Positions 7,999-15,254 of a stretch of DNA of 39,873 nt are shown here, in pieces. Each line of letters starts with the position of its first letter. Positions within the stretch are counted from its first letter, which is position 1. The stretch covers positions 1 through 39,873 of the forward strand of contig CAIKKJ010000051.1 in the NCBI GenBank assembly GCA_903827955.1, written 5' to 3'. The notes beneath the pieces were generated by a model. It searched no databases. It saw only the letters and a list, made by a program, of their open reading frames with translations, and was not told the DNA's origin. Position numbers and translations under genes: made by a program. Source of the stretch: an uncultured Verrucomicrobia subdivision 3 bacterium (lineage in GTDB: Bacteria; Verrucomicrobiota; Verrucomicrobiia; Limisphaerales; UBA11358).

Positions 7999-9302
7999 AC
8001 TTTCTTTCACTCATCGAATCCAAACGCGAAGGAAAAATTCTCGCGCCGGAACAGATTCAGGAAATCATCCACGCGTTCACCGCCGGGAAAATTCCCGATT
8101 ACCAGATGTCGGCCATGCTCATGGCCATCTTCTTTCGCGGCCTGAACACCGCCGAGACCACCGCGCTCACGCTCGCCATGCGCGATTCCGGCGACGTGCT
8201 AAAATTTCCCAAAGACAAACGGCCGCTCGTGGACAAACATTCCACCGGCGGCATCGGCGACAAAGTTTCGCTCCCACTCGCGCCGTTGCTGGCGTGCCTC
8301 GGCTTTCGCGTGCCGATGATTTCCGGTCGCGGCCTCGGCATCACCGGCGGCACGCTGGACAAACTCGATTCCATCCCCGGTTTCAAAACGCTTTTGCCCG
8401 CCGCGCAAATCACGAAGCTCGTGCAACACGTCGGCTGCGTGATTTGCGGCCAGACGGACACGATGGTTCCTGCCGACAAAAAAATTTACGCCCTCCGCGA
8501 CGCCAGCGGAACCGTGCCGAGCATCCAGTTAATCACCGCCTCAATCCTTTCCAAGAAGCTCGCTGAAAATTTGGATGCGCTCATCCTTGACGTGAAATTC
8601 GGGTGCGCGGCGTTCATGCAAACCAAGGCCGACGCGCGCAAGCTCGCCAAGGCAATGGCCGCGCTCGGCAATGAATGCGGCACGAACACCCGCGCGATTT
8701 TGACGGACATGAACACACCGCTCGGCCGCGCCGCCGGTAACTGGCTGGAAGTCAAAGAAAGCGTTGAGTGTCTGGAGGGCAACGGTCCGTTGGATTTGTT
8801 GGAGCTCGTGGTGGATTCCGCCGCACATCTGTTGGTGCAGACCAAGAAATCGAAGTCGCTCGCGGCCGCGCGGGCGTTGGCGACCGAATGTTTGCAATCT
8901 GGCGCGCCGCGTAAAAAATGGGATGAGATGATCGTCGCGCAAGGCGCGGACTTGAAAGCTTTCAACCGCAAGCTGGCGCTGGATTCGACCGCGAAAGTTG
9001 CCGTCGAAGTGAAGTCGGACAAAGCCGGTTACATTTCCAAATGCGACGCCCGCATCATCGGCGAAGTCATCCGCGACCTCGGCGGCGGGCGGCTCACGAA
9101 GGAATCAGCTATCAATTTTGACGTGGGTGTTGACTGCATTGCCAAGCCCGGCGAGCGCGTGGAAAAATCTGCAATCCTTTGCCGTGTTCACGCTGGCGAT
9201 TTGGAACCGATGAAAGTGGCGGTTGCCCGATTGAAAATGGCATTTGAGATTTCCGCCCGGAAAATTTCCGCCGCGCCGTTGATTCAAGAAATTATCGGCT
9301 AA
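7995..9302 (+). CDS. deoA: Thymidine/pyrimidine-nucleoside phosphorylase
   Basis: The enzyme splits thymidine, deoxyuridine or uridine with phosphate into free base and (deoxy)ribose-1-phosphate, a pyrimidine salvage step. The 435-residue length fits DeoA (about 440) and Pdp (about 433). The phosphate/nucleoside site KHSTGGIGDKVS and the family signature SGRGLGITGGTLDKLDSI are present, and the C-terminal PYNP domain includes GGGRLTKESAINFDVG. I chose ATG 7995 (MNFLSLIESKREG), which overlaps the previous stop by 4 bases; the frame extends 16 codons further upstream within the previous gene. DeoA and Pdp cannot be told apart here by eye. Confidence 0.92.
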   Translation: MNFLSLIESKREGKILAPEQIQEIIHAFTAGKIPDYQMSAMLMAIFFRGLNTAETTALTLAMRDSGDVLKFPKDKRPLVDKHSTGGIGDKVSLPLAPLLACLGFRVPMISGRGLGITGGTLDKLDSIPGFKTLLPAAQITKLVQHVGCVICGQTDTMVPADKKIYALRDASGTVPSIQLITASILSKKLAENLDALILDVKFGCAAFMQTKADARKLAKAMAALGNECGTNTRAILTDMNTPLGRAAGNWLEVKESVECLEGNGPLDLLELVVDSAAHLLVQTKKSKSLAAARALATECLQSGAPRKKWDEMIVAQGADLKAFNRKLALDSTAKVAVEVKSDKAGYISKCDARIIGEVIRDLGGGRLTKESAINFDVGVDCIAKPGERVEKSAILCRVHAGDLEPMKVAVARLKMAFEISARKISAAPLIQEIIG

Positions 9303-9317
9303 TTTTGTTAATTCTGC

Positions 9318-9611
9318 TCAAGCAATCTTCTCCCAGATCACGATGTCCGGCATCCCGACGGCCAGTTCATCCATGCGTGGCAGCAAGACTTGGATGTGCG
9401 GCATCTGCAAATGCGCGTCGAGCGCAGCCTTGGTCGTCCAGTTTTCGTGGAAGAGAAATTTTCCCGGATCGTCTGGCGACTGGTGCAAATCGTAATTGAG
9501 GCAGCCCGCTTCTTTGCGCGTCGGCGCGACGAGGCTGATGAGGGCGCGCTTCAATTCCTCGGCCTTGCCCGGCTTGGCCTGAAACGTGGCGACAACGGTG
9601 ATGGTTTTCAT
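9318..9611 (-). CDS. ABM-domain (antibiotic biosynthesis monooxygenase-like) protein, putative quinol monooxygenase
   Basis: A 97-residue protein beginning MKTITVVATFQAKPGKAEELK, with EAGCLNYDLHQSPDDP and FLFHENWTTKAALDAHLQMPH. This is the ABM/YgiN-type dimeric alpha-beta barrel pattern, known from small quinol monooxygenases and heme-degrading enzymes. The longer frame upstream (to 9707) is translated repeat plus the end of pyrF, so ATG 9611 is preferred. It ends 15 bases from the convergent phosphorylase gene and follows pyrF on the same strand. The substrate is unknown. Confidence 0.85.
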   Translation of the reverse strand: MKTITVVATFQAKPGKAEELKRALISLVAPTRKEAGCLNYDLHQSPDDPGKFLFHENWTTKAALDAHLQMPHIQVLLPRMDELAVGMPDIVIWEKIA

Positions 9612-9640
9612 TTCGTGTATTTTGTGTCTTTCGTAGTCAA
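9611..9640 (+). repeat. Three-unit TTCGTG-type intergenic repeat, copy 3 (between pyrF and the ABM gene)
   Basis: The plus strand reads TTTCGTGTAT, TTTGTGTCTT, TCGTAGTCAA. It fills the whole gap between the two minus-strand genes and holds the pyrF stop codon (TCA at 9637-9639). Here the repeat runs opposite to the genes, unlike the other copies. Confidence 0.55.
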
Positions 9641-10356
9641 AAAATGGATTCCAAAATTTTCTCCGCCGCCGCGCGCGGATTTTCCGCCGCGTAAATCGGC
9701 CGGCCAATCACCAGCCAGCTTGCGCCGGCGGCCATCGCTTCGCGCGGTGTGAGTGTGCGCTTTTGGTCGTCGGCTTTTTCCGCGCCGGTGCGGATGCCGG
9801 GCGTGACGAGTTGGACGTGCGCGGGCAAAATTTTTCGGAGCGCGACGATTTCCAGCGGCGAGCAAACCAAACCGCGTAGACCGGATTTCACCGCAAGTTG
9901 CGCAAGGCGCAGAACTTGTTTTTCCGTGTCCGCTTCAATGCCGAGTTCCGCGAGCGTTTCGTTCGTGGAACTCGTCAGCACCGTCACGCCGAGCACGAGT
10001 GGCGCGGCCAAACCGAGCGATTTCGCCGTGTCCTGCGCGGATTTTTCCGCCGCACGCATCATCTCGCTGCCGCCGCTGGTGTGAATGGTCGTCATCTGCA
10101 AATCAAGCCGCGTGGCGGCGGCGATGGCCTTGGCGACGGTGTTGGGGATGTCGTGAAATTTCAGGTCAAGAAAAACCGCCGCGCCGGTGTCGCGCACGCG
10201 CTTCACGATGTCCGGCCCGGCGGACACAAAAAGTTCCTTGCCGATCTTGAACGCGCCGACGGCGGGTGCGATTTGCTCGGCGAGTTTCAAGGCCTGTTCC
10301 GCCGTTGGCACATCCAGCGCGGCGATGATGGGATTTTTATGAGCCACAGAGGACAC
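9637..10356 (-). CDS. pyrF: Orotidine 5'-phosphate decarboxylase
   Basis: PyrF decarboxylates OMP to UMP, the last step of de novo pyrimidine synthesis. The 239-residue protein has PIIAALDVPT at the N-terminus, the catalytic segment FLDLKFHDIPNTV (Asp-x-Lys-x-x-Asp), and the phosphate-binding end VTPGIRTG ... WLVIGRPIYAAENP. No ATG is in frame near the start; two GTG codons (10356 and 10347) are available and both lie inside an intergenic repeat (10341-10370). The start used here is GTG 10356. It is divergent from hisD with about 70 bases between. Confidence 0.95.
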   Translation of the reverse strand: MSSVAHKNPIIAALDVPTAEQALKLAEQIAPAVGAFKIGKELFVSAGPDIVKRVRDTGAAVFLDLKFHDIPNTVAKAIAAATRLDLQMTTIHTSGGSEMMRAAEKSAQDTAKSLGLAAPLVLGVTVLTSSTNETLAELGIEADTEKQVLRLAQLAVKSGLRGLVCSPLEIVALRKILPAHVQLVTPGIRTGAEKADDQKRTLTPREAMAAGASWLVIGRPIYAAENPRAAAEKILESIF

Positions 10357-10370
10357 AGATAAACATAGAT
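10341..10370 (-). repeat. Three-unit TCTGTG-type repeat, copy 4 (overlapping the pyrF start)
   Basis: In the pyrF sense the units read ATCTATGTTT, ATCTGTGTCC, TCTGTGGCTC. The two candidate GTG start codons of pyrF lie within the units, so this repeat supplies the translation start. Confidence 0.6.
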
Positions 10371-10429
10371 TTTGGAAAAGTGCATCCGCGAATTTTGACT
10401 TGGCCGCGAATTTTTCCTAACCTGTGACC

Positions 10430-11722
10430 ATGAAAATTGTCCGCCACACCGACAAGAATTTTTCCGCCAAGCTCCGCGAAGTTGCCGCCGACACCAGTTT
10501 GTTCGATGCCGAGATCGAAGCGCGCACCAAGGCAATTCTCCAAGAAGTATTTATTCGCGGTGACGACGCGGTGCTGGAGTTCACGGAAAAATTCGACGGC
10601 GCAAAACTTTCCGCCGAGCAACTCGCGGTGACGCAGGCGGAACTGTTCAACGCCTCCATCGCCGCTGACGAATCGCTGCGGGCGGCCGTTGCGGAGGCGG
10701 AAAAGAACATCGCATTCTTCGCCAAAAAATCTTTGCGCAAAGGCTGGTCGGCGAACAATTCCCACGGCGCGAGCGTCGGCGAGAAGTTTGATCCGTTCCA
10801 GCGCGTCGGCGTTTATATTCCCGGCGGCACCGCGCCGCTCGTGTCCACCGCGCTGATGACCATCACACTCGCCAAAGTCGCGGGCTGCAAAGAAATCGTC
10901 GTGACCACACCTTGCGGCAAGGACGGCTCCATCAATCCCGCGATTCTCTTCGCGGCGCGGGCGGCGGGGGCGACGGAAATTTACCGCGTCGGCGGGGCGC
11001 AGGCGATTGCGGCGATGGCTTACGGCACAAAAGCGATTCGCCGCGTGCAGAAAATTTTTGGCCCCGGCAACGCCTACGTCAGTATGGCCAAGCGGCTGCT
11101 CGTCGGCCGCGTGGCGATTGATCTGCTTGCCGGACCGAGCGATCTGCTCGTGCTGGCCGACGACACGGCGAATCCAAAGTTTGCGGCCGCCGACATGCTC
11201 GCGCAGGCGGAACACGGTTCCAGCCACGAACGCGTTTGGCTAGTTACGACCTCGGAAAAACTTTTACGCGCGGTAGAAAAAGAAATTACGAAGCAGCTTT
11301 CTAAACTGTCGCGCCGTGATTTGATCCGGCGCGTGCTCGACCGCAATGTCTGGCTCATCCAAGTTGCCAACGTCGCCGACGCCGTGGCGCTGGCGAACCA
11401 GATTGCGCCGGAACATTGCGAAGTCATCACGCGCGACGCGCGCAAGGTCAGCGATGGCCTACTCACCGCCGGCGCGATTTTTCTCGGCAACTGGTCGCCG
11501 ACGGTGCTGGGCGATTACATAGCTGGGCCGAGCCACGTTTTGCCGACCGACGGCGCAGGCGCGAGCTTTGCCGGGCTGACGGTGGATCAGTTTCAACGCC
11601 GCACAAGCGTGGTGGAATACAATAAAGCGTCGTTGAAAAAGGCGTTGAAGGGTGTGAAAAAATTTGCCGAGCTTGAAGGCTTGGACGCTCACGGAAAATC
11701 CGCGGAAACTCGTTTGAAATAA
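10430..11722 (+). CDS. hisD: Histidinol dehydrogenase
   Basis: HisD oxidises histidinol twice with NAD to give histidine, the last two steps of histidine synthesis; it is a zinc enzyme. The product has 430 residues, the normal length. Diagnostic segments are VGVYIPGGTAPLVST, RVGGAQAIAAMAYGT, KIFGPGNAYV, DLLAGPSDLLVLAD, DMLAQAEHG, the base/metal region IAPEHCE, and GDYIAGPSHVLPT. A GTG two codons upstream (10424) is in frame, but ATG 10430 (MKIVRHTDKNF) is the better start. It is followed 4 bases later by an SMR transporter and then hisC. Confidence 0.97.
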   Translation: MKIVRHTDKNFSAKLREVAADTSLFDAEIEARTKAILQEVFIRGDDAVLEFTEKFDGAKLSAEQLAVTQAELFNASIAADESLRAAVAEAEKNIAFFAKKSLRKGWSANNSHGASVGEKFDPFQRVGVYIPGGTAPLVSTALMTITLAKVAGCKEIVVTTPCGKDGSINPAILFAARAAGATEIYRVGGAQAIAAMAYGTKAIRRVQKIFGPGNAYVSMAKRLLVGRVAIDLLAGPSDLLVLADDTANPKFAAADMLAQAEHGSSHERVWLVTTSEKLLRAVEKEITKQLSKLSRRDLIRRVLDRNVWLIQVANVADAVALANQIAPEHCEVITRDARKVSDGLLTAGAIFLGNWSPTVLGDYIAGPSHVLPTDGAGASFAGLTVDQFQRRTSVVEYNKASLKKALKGVKKFAELEGLDAHGKSAETRLK

Positions 11723-11726
11723 TTTT

Positions 11727-12053
11727 ATGCACTGGTTTTTTCTCGTGCTCGCCGGTCTGCTGGAGATCGGCTGGGCGCTCGGCATGAAATACACGAACGG
11801 CTTCACGAAGCTCTGGCCGACGGCGGCGACCTTCGCTACGATGACGGCGAGTCTTTATCTGCTGTCGCTTTCGCTCAAAGCGATTCCCATGGGCACGGCC
11901 TACGCGGTGTGGGCCGGCATCGGCGCGGCGGGCACGGCTTTTTTTGGCATCTTGTTTCTCGGCGAACCGCGCGAGGCAGGACGCATCGTCTGCCTCGTGA
12001 TGATTGTCGCGGGCACAGTCGGGCTGAAATTATTTTCAAGCAAGGCCGGCTGA
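11727..12053 (+). CDS. sugE: Small multidrug resistance family transporter, SugE/Gdx type
   Basis: A 108-residue four-helix membrane protein. It starts MHWFFLVLAGLLEIGWALGMKYTNGFTKLWPT with the essential membrane Glu (ILEIGWA-like LLEIGWA, Glu13), continues with GTAYAVWAGIGAAGTAFFGI and ends with a typical fourth helix. The LGMKYTNGFTKL loop and WAGIGAAGT resemble the SugE/Gdx subgroup (guanidinium export in characterised members) rather than EmrE. It is wedged between hisD (4-base gap) and hisC (14-base gap), so it is likely in the same transcript. No guanidine riboswitch is visible. Confidence 0.88.
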   Translation: MHWFFLVLAGLLEIGWALGMKYTNGFTKLWPTAATFATMTASLYLLSLSLKAIPMGTAYAVWAGIGAAGTAFFGILFLGEPREAGRIVCLVMIVAGTVGLKLFSSKAG

Positions 12054-12067
12054 AAAAACTTTCCCAC

Positions 12068-13177
12068 ATGGCAAAAAATAATCCATTAATCCGCTCGCTC
12101 GTGCACGAACTGCACGCCTACGTTCCGGGCGAGCAGCCGAAGATCAAAGGGTTGATCAAGCTCAACACGAACGAAAATCCGTATCCGCCGTCGCCGCGCG
12201 TGCTGGCGGCGGTCAAGGCGGCGGTGGACGGGCGGTTGCGGCTGTATCCGAACCCGACGGCGCAGGCGTTGCGTGAAAAACTGGCGAAGCTGCATGGCTG
12301 CAAGGCGGAGAACATCATCGTCGGCAACGGCTCGGACGAAGTGCTGGCGCTGGCGGTTCGCGGTTTCGTCGAACCCAAGGCAAAATTAAAAAAAGAAAAT
12401 TCAAAACTCGCGAAGGCGACGGTGCAGTATTTCACGCCGAGTTATTCGCTATATCCGGTGCTGGCGGATACGCACGGAGCGGCGAAGAATACGGTGAATT
12501 TGAAGGCGGATTTCTCGCTGCCCAGCGTGGCGGAATTGAAGCGCGGCGGCAAATGGGATTTCAACGCCGCGCTCACGTTTGTCACCACGCCGAACGCGCC
12601 GGGAGGGCGCGGTTATACAACTGCGGAGCTGGAAAAAATTTGTTGCGCGCAAAAGGGCGTGGTGGTGCTGGACGAGGCGTATGTGGATTTTGCTAATGAA
12701 AACGCGGCGAAACTGGCGCAAAAATTTTCGCACGTGCTGGTCGCCCGGACTTTTTCCAAGGCATATTCGCTGTGCTTCCAGCGCGTGGGGTATTTCATCG
12801 GGCAGCCGGAACTCATCGCGGCGCTGGACAAAATGCGCGACAGCTACAATGTGAACGGCCTCGGCCAAATCGCCGCCGCCGCGACACTGGACGACCTGAA
12901 ATTTTACCGCACGAATTTCAAGAAAGTCATCACCACGCGCGAAACGCTGTCGCGCGAATTGACGAAGCTGGGTTTCCGCGTGCTGCCCAGCCAGACAAAT
13001 TTCATTCTAGCGAAGCCACCGTTGTATCCCGCGCAGGACTGGTTACAGAAGTTGCGCGACAAAAAAATTCTCGTCCGCTGGTTCAGTGCGCCGGAGGTTT
13101 GCGATTACCTGCGCATCACCATCGGCACGCCGGCCGAGGCGGCGGCGCTGGTGCGCGCGGTGCGCGCGATTTTGTGA
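12068..13177 (+). CDS. hisC: Histidinol-phosphate aminotransferase
   Basis: HisC transaminates imidazole acetol-phosphate to histidinol-phosphate using PLP. The 369-residue protein begins MAKNNPLIRSL and has IKLNTNENPYPPSP, NIIVGNGSDEVL, TTPNAPGGRGY, VVLDEAYVDFA and the Schiff-base Lys in ARTFSKAYSL, followed by RVGYFIGQPE. The substrate Arg is in DYLRITIGTPAEAAAL. A Lys-rich stretch (EPKAKLKKENSKLAKATVQ, around 12370-12420) sits in the large domain where relatives have a short loop and looks like an insertion. The frame is open back to 11909 inside sugE; ATG 12068 is the proper start. Confidence 0.95.
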   Translation: MAKNNPLIRSLVHELHAYVPGEQPKIKGLIKLNTNENPYPPSPRVLAAVKAAVDGRLRLYPNPTAQALREKLAKLHGCKAENIIVGNGSDEVLALAVRGFVEPKAKLKKENSKLAKATVQYFTPSYSLYPVLADTHGAAKNTVNLKADFSLPSVAELKRGGKWDFNAALTFVTTPNAPGGRGYTTAELEKICCAQKGVVVLDEAYVDFANENAAKLAQKFSHVLVARTFSKAYSLCFQRVGYFIGQPELIAALDKMRDSYNVNGLGQIAAAATLDDLKFYRTNFKKVITTRETLSRELTKLGFRVLPSQTNFILAKPPLYPAQDWLQKLRDKKILVRWFSAPEVCDYLRITIGTPAEAAALVRAVRAIL

Positions 13178-13226
13178 AAGGTCAGCTTTGGCTTTCCTTC
13201 AATGAGCTTTCTGCTAAATAGCCATT

Positions 13227-14042
13227 GTGTATCTTGAGTTCTACGGATTAAGGCTGGCGCCGTTCGACATCACGCCGAACCCGCGCTTCCTTTTCCACAG
13301 CAACAAGCATCGCGAGGCGTTCAACCACCTGATCTACGGCATCCGCGAGCGCAAGGGCTTTGTGCAGCTCACGGGTGAGGTCGGGGCGGGCAAAACGACG
13401 TTGTGCCGGGCGTTGCTGGAGCAGCTGGATGGAAAATTTTCCACCGCTTTAATTTTAAATCCCGTTTTAAATGCCGATGAGTTGATGCGGGCCATCGCGA
13501 CGGAATTTGGTTTGGATGTGAAAGGCCGGGATCGTCTGGAAACGATCGCGACCATCAGCGATTTTTTGCTGCGACAGACGTTGGCCGGCAAGGAAACGGT
13601 GTTAATCGTGGATGAAGCGCAAAATTTAACGGAAGATTTGCTGGAACAGGTGCGGTTGATCTCGAACATCGAGACGGATGACCGCAAGCTGTTGCAGATT
13701 GTTTTGATGGGCCAGCCGGAATTGCGCGACCGCCTGAACAGCCCGCGCCTGAAACAACTGCGCCAGCGCATCACCGTGCGTTATCATCTCGCGCCGTTGA
13801 CGCGGAACGAAGTGGGGCAGTATATTCACCACCGGCTGGCGCTGGCCGGTTCGCACGGAGTGCCGACGTTCACATTTCCGGCCATCTGGCGCGTGTTCGG
13901 TTACAGCCAGGGAATCCCCCGGCTGGTGAACGCGCTGTGCGACAAGGCGCTGCTGGCGGGATTTGTGGAACGCAGTTACCGGATCAATTACCGGATGGTC
14001 GGACGCGCCATCCGTGAACTCGAAGGAAACATTCACGCATGA
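13227..14042 (+). CDS. ExeA/GspA-like AAA ATPase
   Basis: A 271-residue cytoplasmic ATPase of the ExeA/GspA type. The N-terminus has YGLRLAPFDITPNPRFLF, then Walker A GEVGAGKTT (51-58), Walker B VLIVDEAQNL (about 125-134), the sensor region LIVLMGQPELRD-like IVLMGQPELRDRL, and the arginine region QRITVRYHLAPLT. In Aeromonas, ExeA with ExeB reshapes peptidoglycan so that the type II secretion secretin can assemble. Here the protein lacks the peptidoglycan-binding C-terminal extension of full-length ExeA. The start is GTG 13227 (GTG TAT CTT GAG). The next gene overlaps by 4 bases and looks like the GspB partner. Confidence 0.88.
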   Translation: MYLEFYGLRLAPFDITPNPRFLFHSNKHREAFNHLIYGIRERKGFVQLTGEVGAGKTTLCRALLEQLDGKFSTALILNPVLNADELMRAIATEFGLDVKGRDRLETIATISDFLLRQTLAGKETVLIVDEAQNLTEDLLEQVRLISNIETDDRKLLQIVLMGQPELRDRLNSPRLKQLRQRITVRYHLAPLTRNEVGQYIHHRLALAGSHGVPTFTFPAIWRVFGYSQGIPRLVNALCDKALLAGFVERSYRINYRMVGRAIRELEGNIHA

Positions 14043-14518
14043 GCCTCATCAACGACGCATTGAAACAAGCGCGGCAGGCGCCGCCGCGCAACACGCCGAG
14101 CGCGTTGCCGCCGCTCCAGCCGGCGCACAACGAATCGCCGCACTCCGCTGTGTGGCTGGTGCCGGCCATCATCATCTTTCTCGTTTTCGCCGCGATTTTT
14201 TTCATCGGCTGGGCGGCGGCGCACCGCACCGTTCACAGCATCGTTTCCGCCCCGCCAGATTCGACAACGGTGCAACCGGTTGAAACTTTCAACCCCAGCA
14301 CCCCGATTGCCGCCGTGCCGGAGCCGGTCAAGACCGTGGAACTGCCGCGCCTGCAGGGAATTTTTTATTCACCCACCGCGCCTTCTGCCATCATGGACGG
14401 CAAGACCATCCGCCCCGGCGACCAGTTCAAGCAATACAAGGTCAAGGAAATCTCCAAATACACCGTGACCCTCATCGGCCCGGACAAAAAAGAAATCAAG
14501 ATCGGCATGGGCGACTGA
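14039..14518 (+). CDS. GspB-like membrane-anchored partner of the ExeA-type ATPase
   Basis: This 159-residue protein begins MSLINDALKQARQ, the N-terminal motif typical of GspB/ExeB-linked proteins, followed by a Pro-rich linker, one transmembrane helix (about 38-60) and a periplasmic part. The end (LQGIFYSPTAPSAIMDGKTI to KIGMGD) is like the GspB/PulB C-domain, where a short SH3-like beta fold covers the residues around DGKTIRPGDQF and YTVTLIG. The ATGA overlap with the upstream ATPase (14039-14042) points to coupled translation of the pair. Function by analogy: type II secretion assembly. Confidence 0.78.
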   Translation: MSLINDALKQARQAPPRNTPSALPPLQPAHNESPHSAVWLVPAIIIFLVFAAIFFIGWAAAHRTVHSIVSAPPDSTTVQPVETFNPSTPIAAVPEPVKTVELPRLQGIFYSPTAPSAIMDGKTIRPGDQFKQYKVKEISKYTVTLIGPDKKEIKIGMGD

Positions 14519-14521
14519 CCG

Positions 14522-15226
14522 ATGTTCCTGCGAAAATACTTTTCCGCCTCGCCAGTCGTAGCGCGCAGCGCGCCGTTTCTGCTCTTCGTCCTGCTCACCG
14601 TGGCGCAGGGAAAATTCGGCGCGGCCTCGGCATATTGGTTTTACCTGGCGAAAACCCTTGCCGGCGCGTGGCTGATTTTTGAAATGTGGCCGTTCGTGAC
14701 CGAGATGCGCTGGGCGTTTTCCTGGGAGGCCATCGCGGTCGGCATCGGAATTTTTGCGGCGTGGGTCGGCATCAGTGGTGATTGGGCCACGCAGGATTCT
14801 TTGTGGGTGAAACTGGGGATTTCTTCCGCGCCAAAAAATCTGCCCGCCGCATGGAATCCCAACGCCCAATTCGGCACCGGTTCCGCGCTGGCGTGGCTGT
14901 TCATCGTGACGCGCATCTTGGGCTCGACGTTGGTGGTGCCGCCGCTGGAGGAAGTTTTCTACCGCTCATTTTTGTATCGCTACATCGCCAGCCAAAATTT
15001 TCTTTCCGTGCCGCTGGATAAATTTTTGCCGCTGCCGTTTTTGGCCACGGCGTGCGTGTTCGGTTTTGCCCACAACGAATGGCTGGCGGGCATCCTCTGC
15101 GGCGCGGCGTATCAATGGCTGGTGCTGCGGAAAAATCGTCTAGGCGAGGCGATGACGGCGCACGCCATCACGAATTTTCTGCTGGGCGTGTGGGTGGTGT
15201 GGCGTGGCGCTTGGAACTTCTGGTAA
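14522..15226 (+). CDS. CPBP-family intramembrane protease (CAAX-protease-like)
   Basis: A 234-residue multi-span membrane protein. It has the CPBP metal/catalytic motifs: EEVFYRSF (Glu143, Glu144, Arg148), FGFAHNEW (His184) and a final HAITNFLLG (His214), in the usual order. The family includes CAAX prenyl proteases, bacteriocin-processing proteases and a subgroup linked to exosortase/PEP-CTERM systems, which this one may belong to; no exosortase is in this window. It starts 3 bases after the GspB-like gene and ends convergent to the TolC-family gene. Confidence 0.85.
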   Translation: MFLRKYFSASPVVARSAPFLLFVLLTVAQGKFGAASAYWFYLAKTLAGAWLIFEMWPFVTEMRWAFSWEAIAVGIGIFAAWVGISGDWATQDSLWVKLGISSAPKNLPAAWNPNAQFGTGSALAWLFIVTRILGSTLVVPPLEEVFYRSFLYRYIASQNFLSVPLDKFLPLPFLATACVFGFAHNEWLAGILCGAAYQWLVLRKNRLGEAMTAHAITNFLLGVWVVWRGAWNFW

Positions 15227-15254
15227 TGGCGGCGGAACAATGTTCCACGCTCCG

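Noticed and set aside
15227-15254. A gene or terminator between the CPBP protease and the TolC-family gene
   Set aside because: The gap is only 28 bases and holds GAACAATGTTCC, a short palindrome too small to call a terminator without a T-run.
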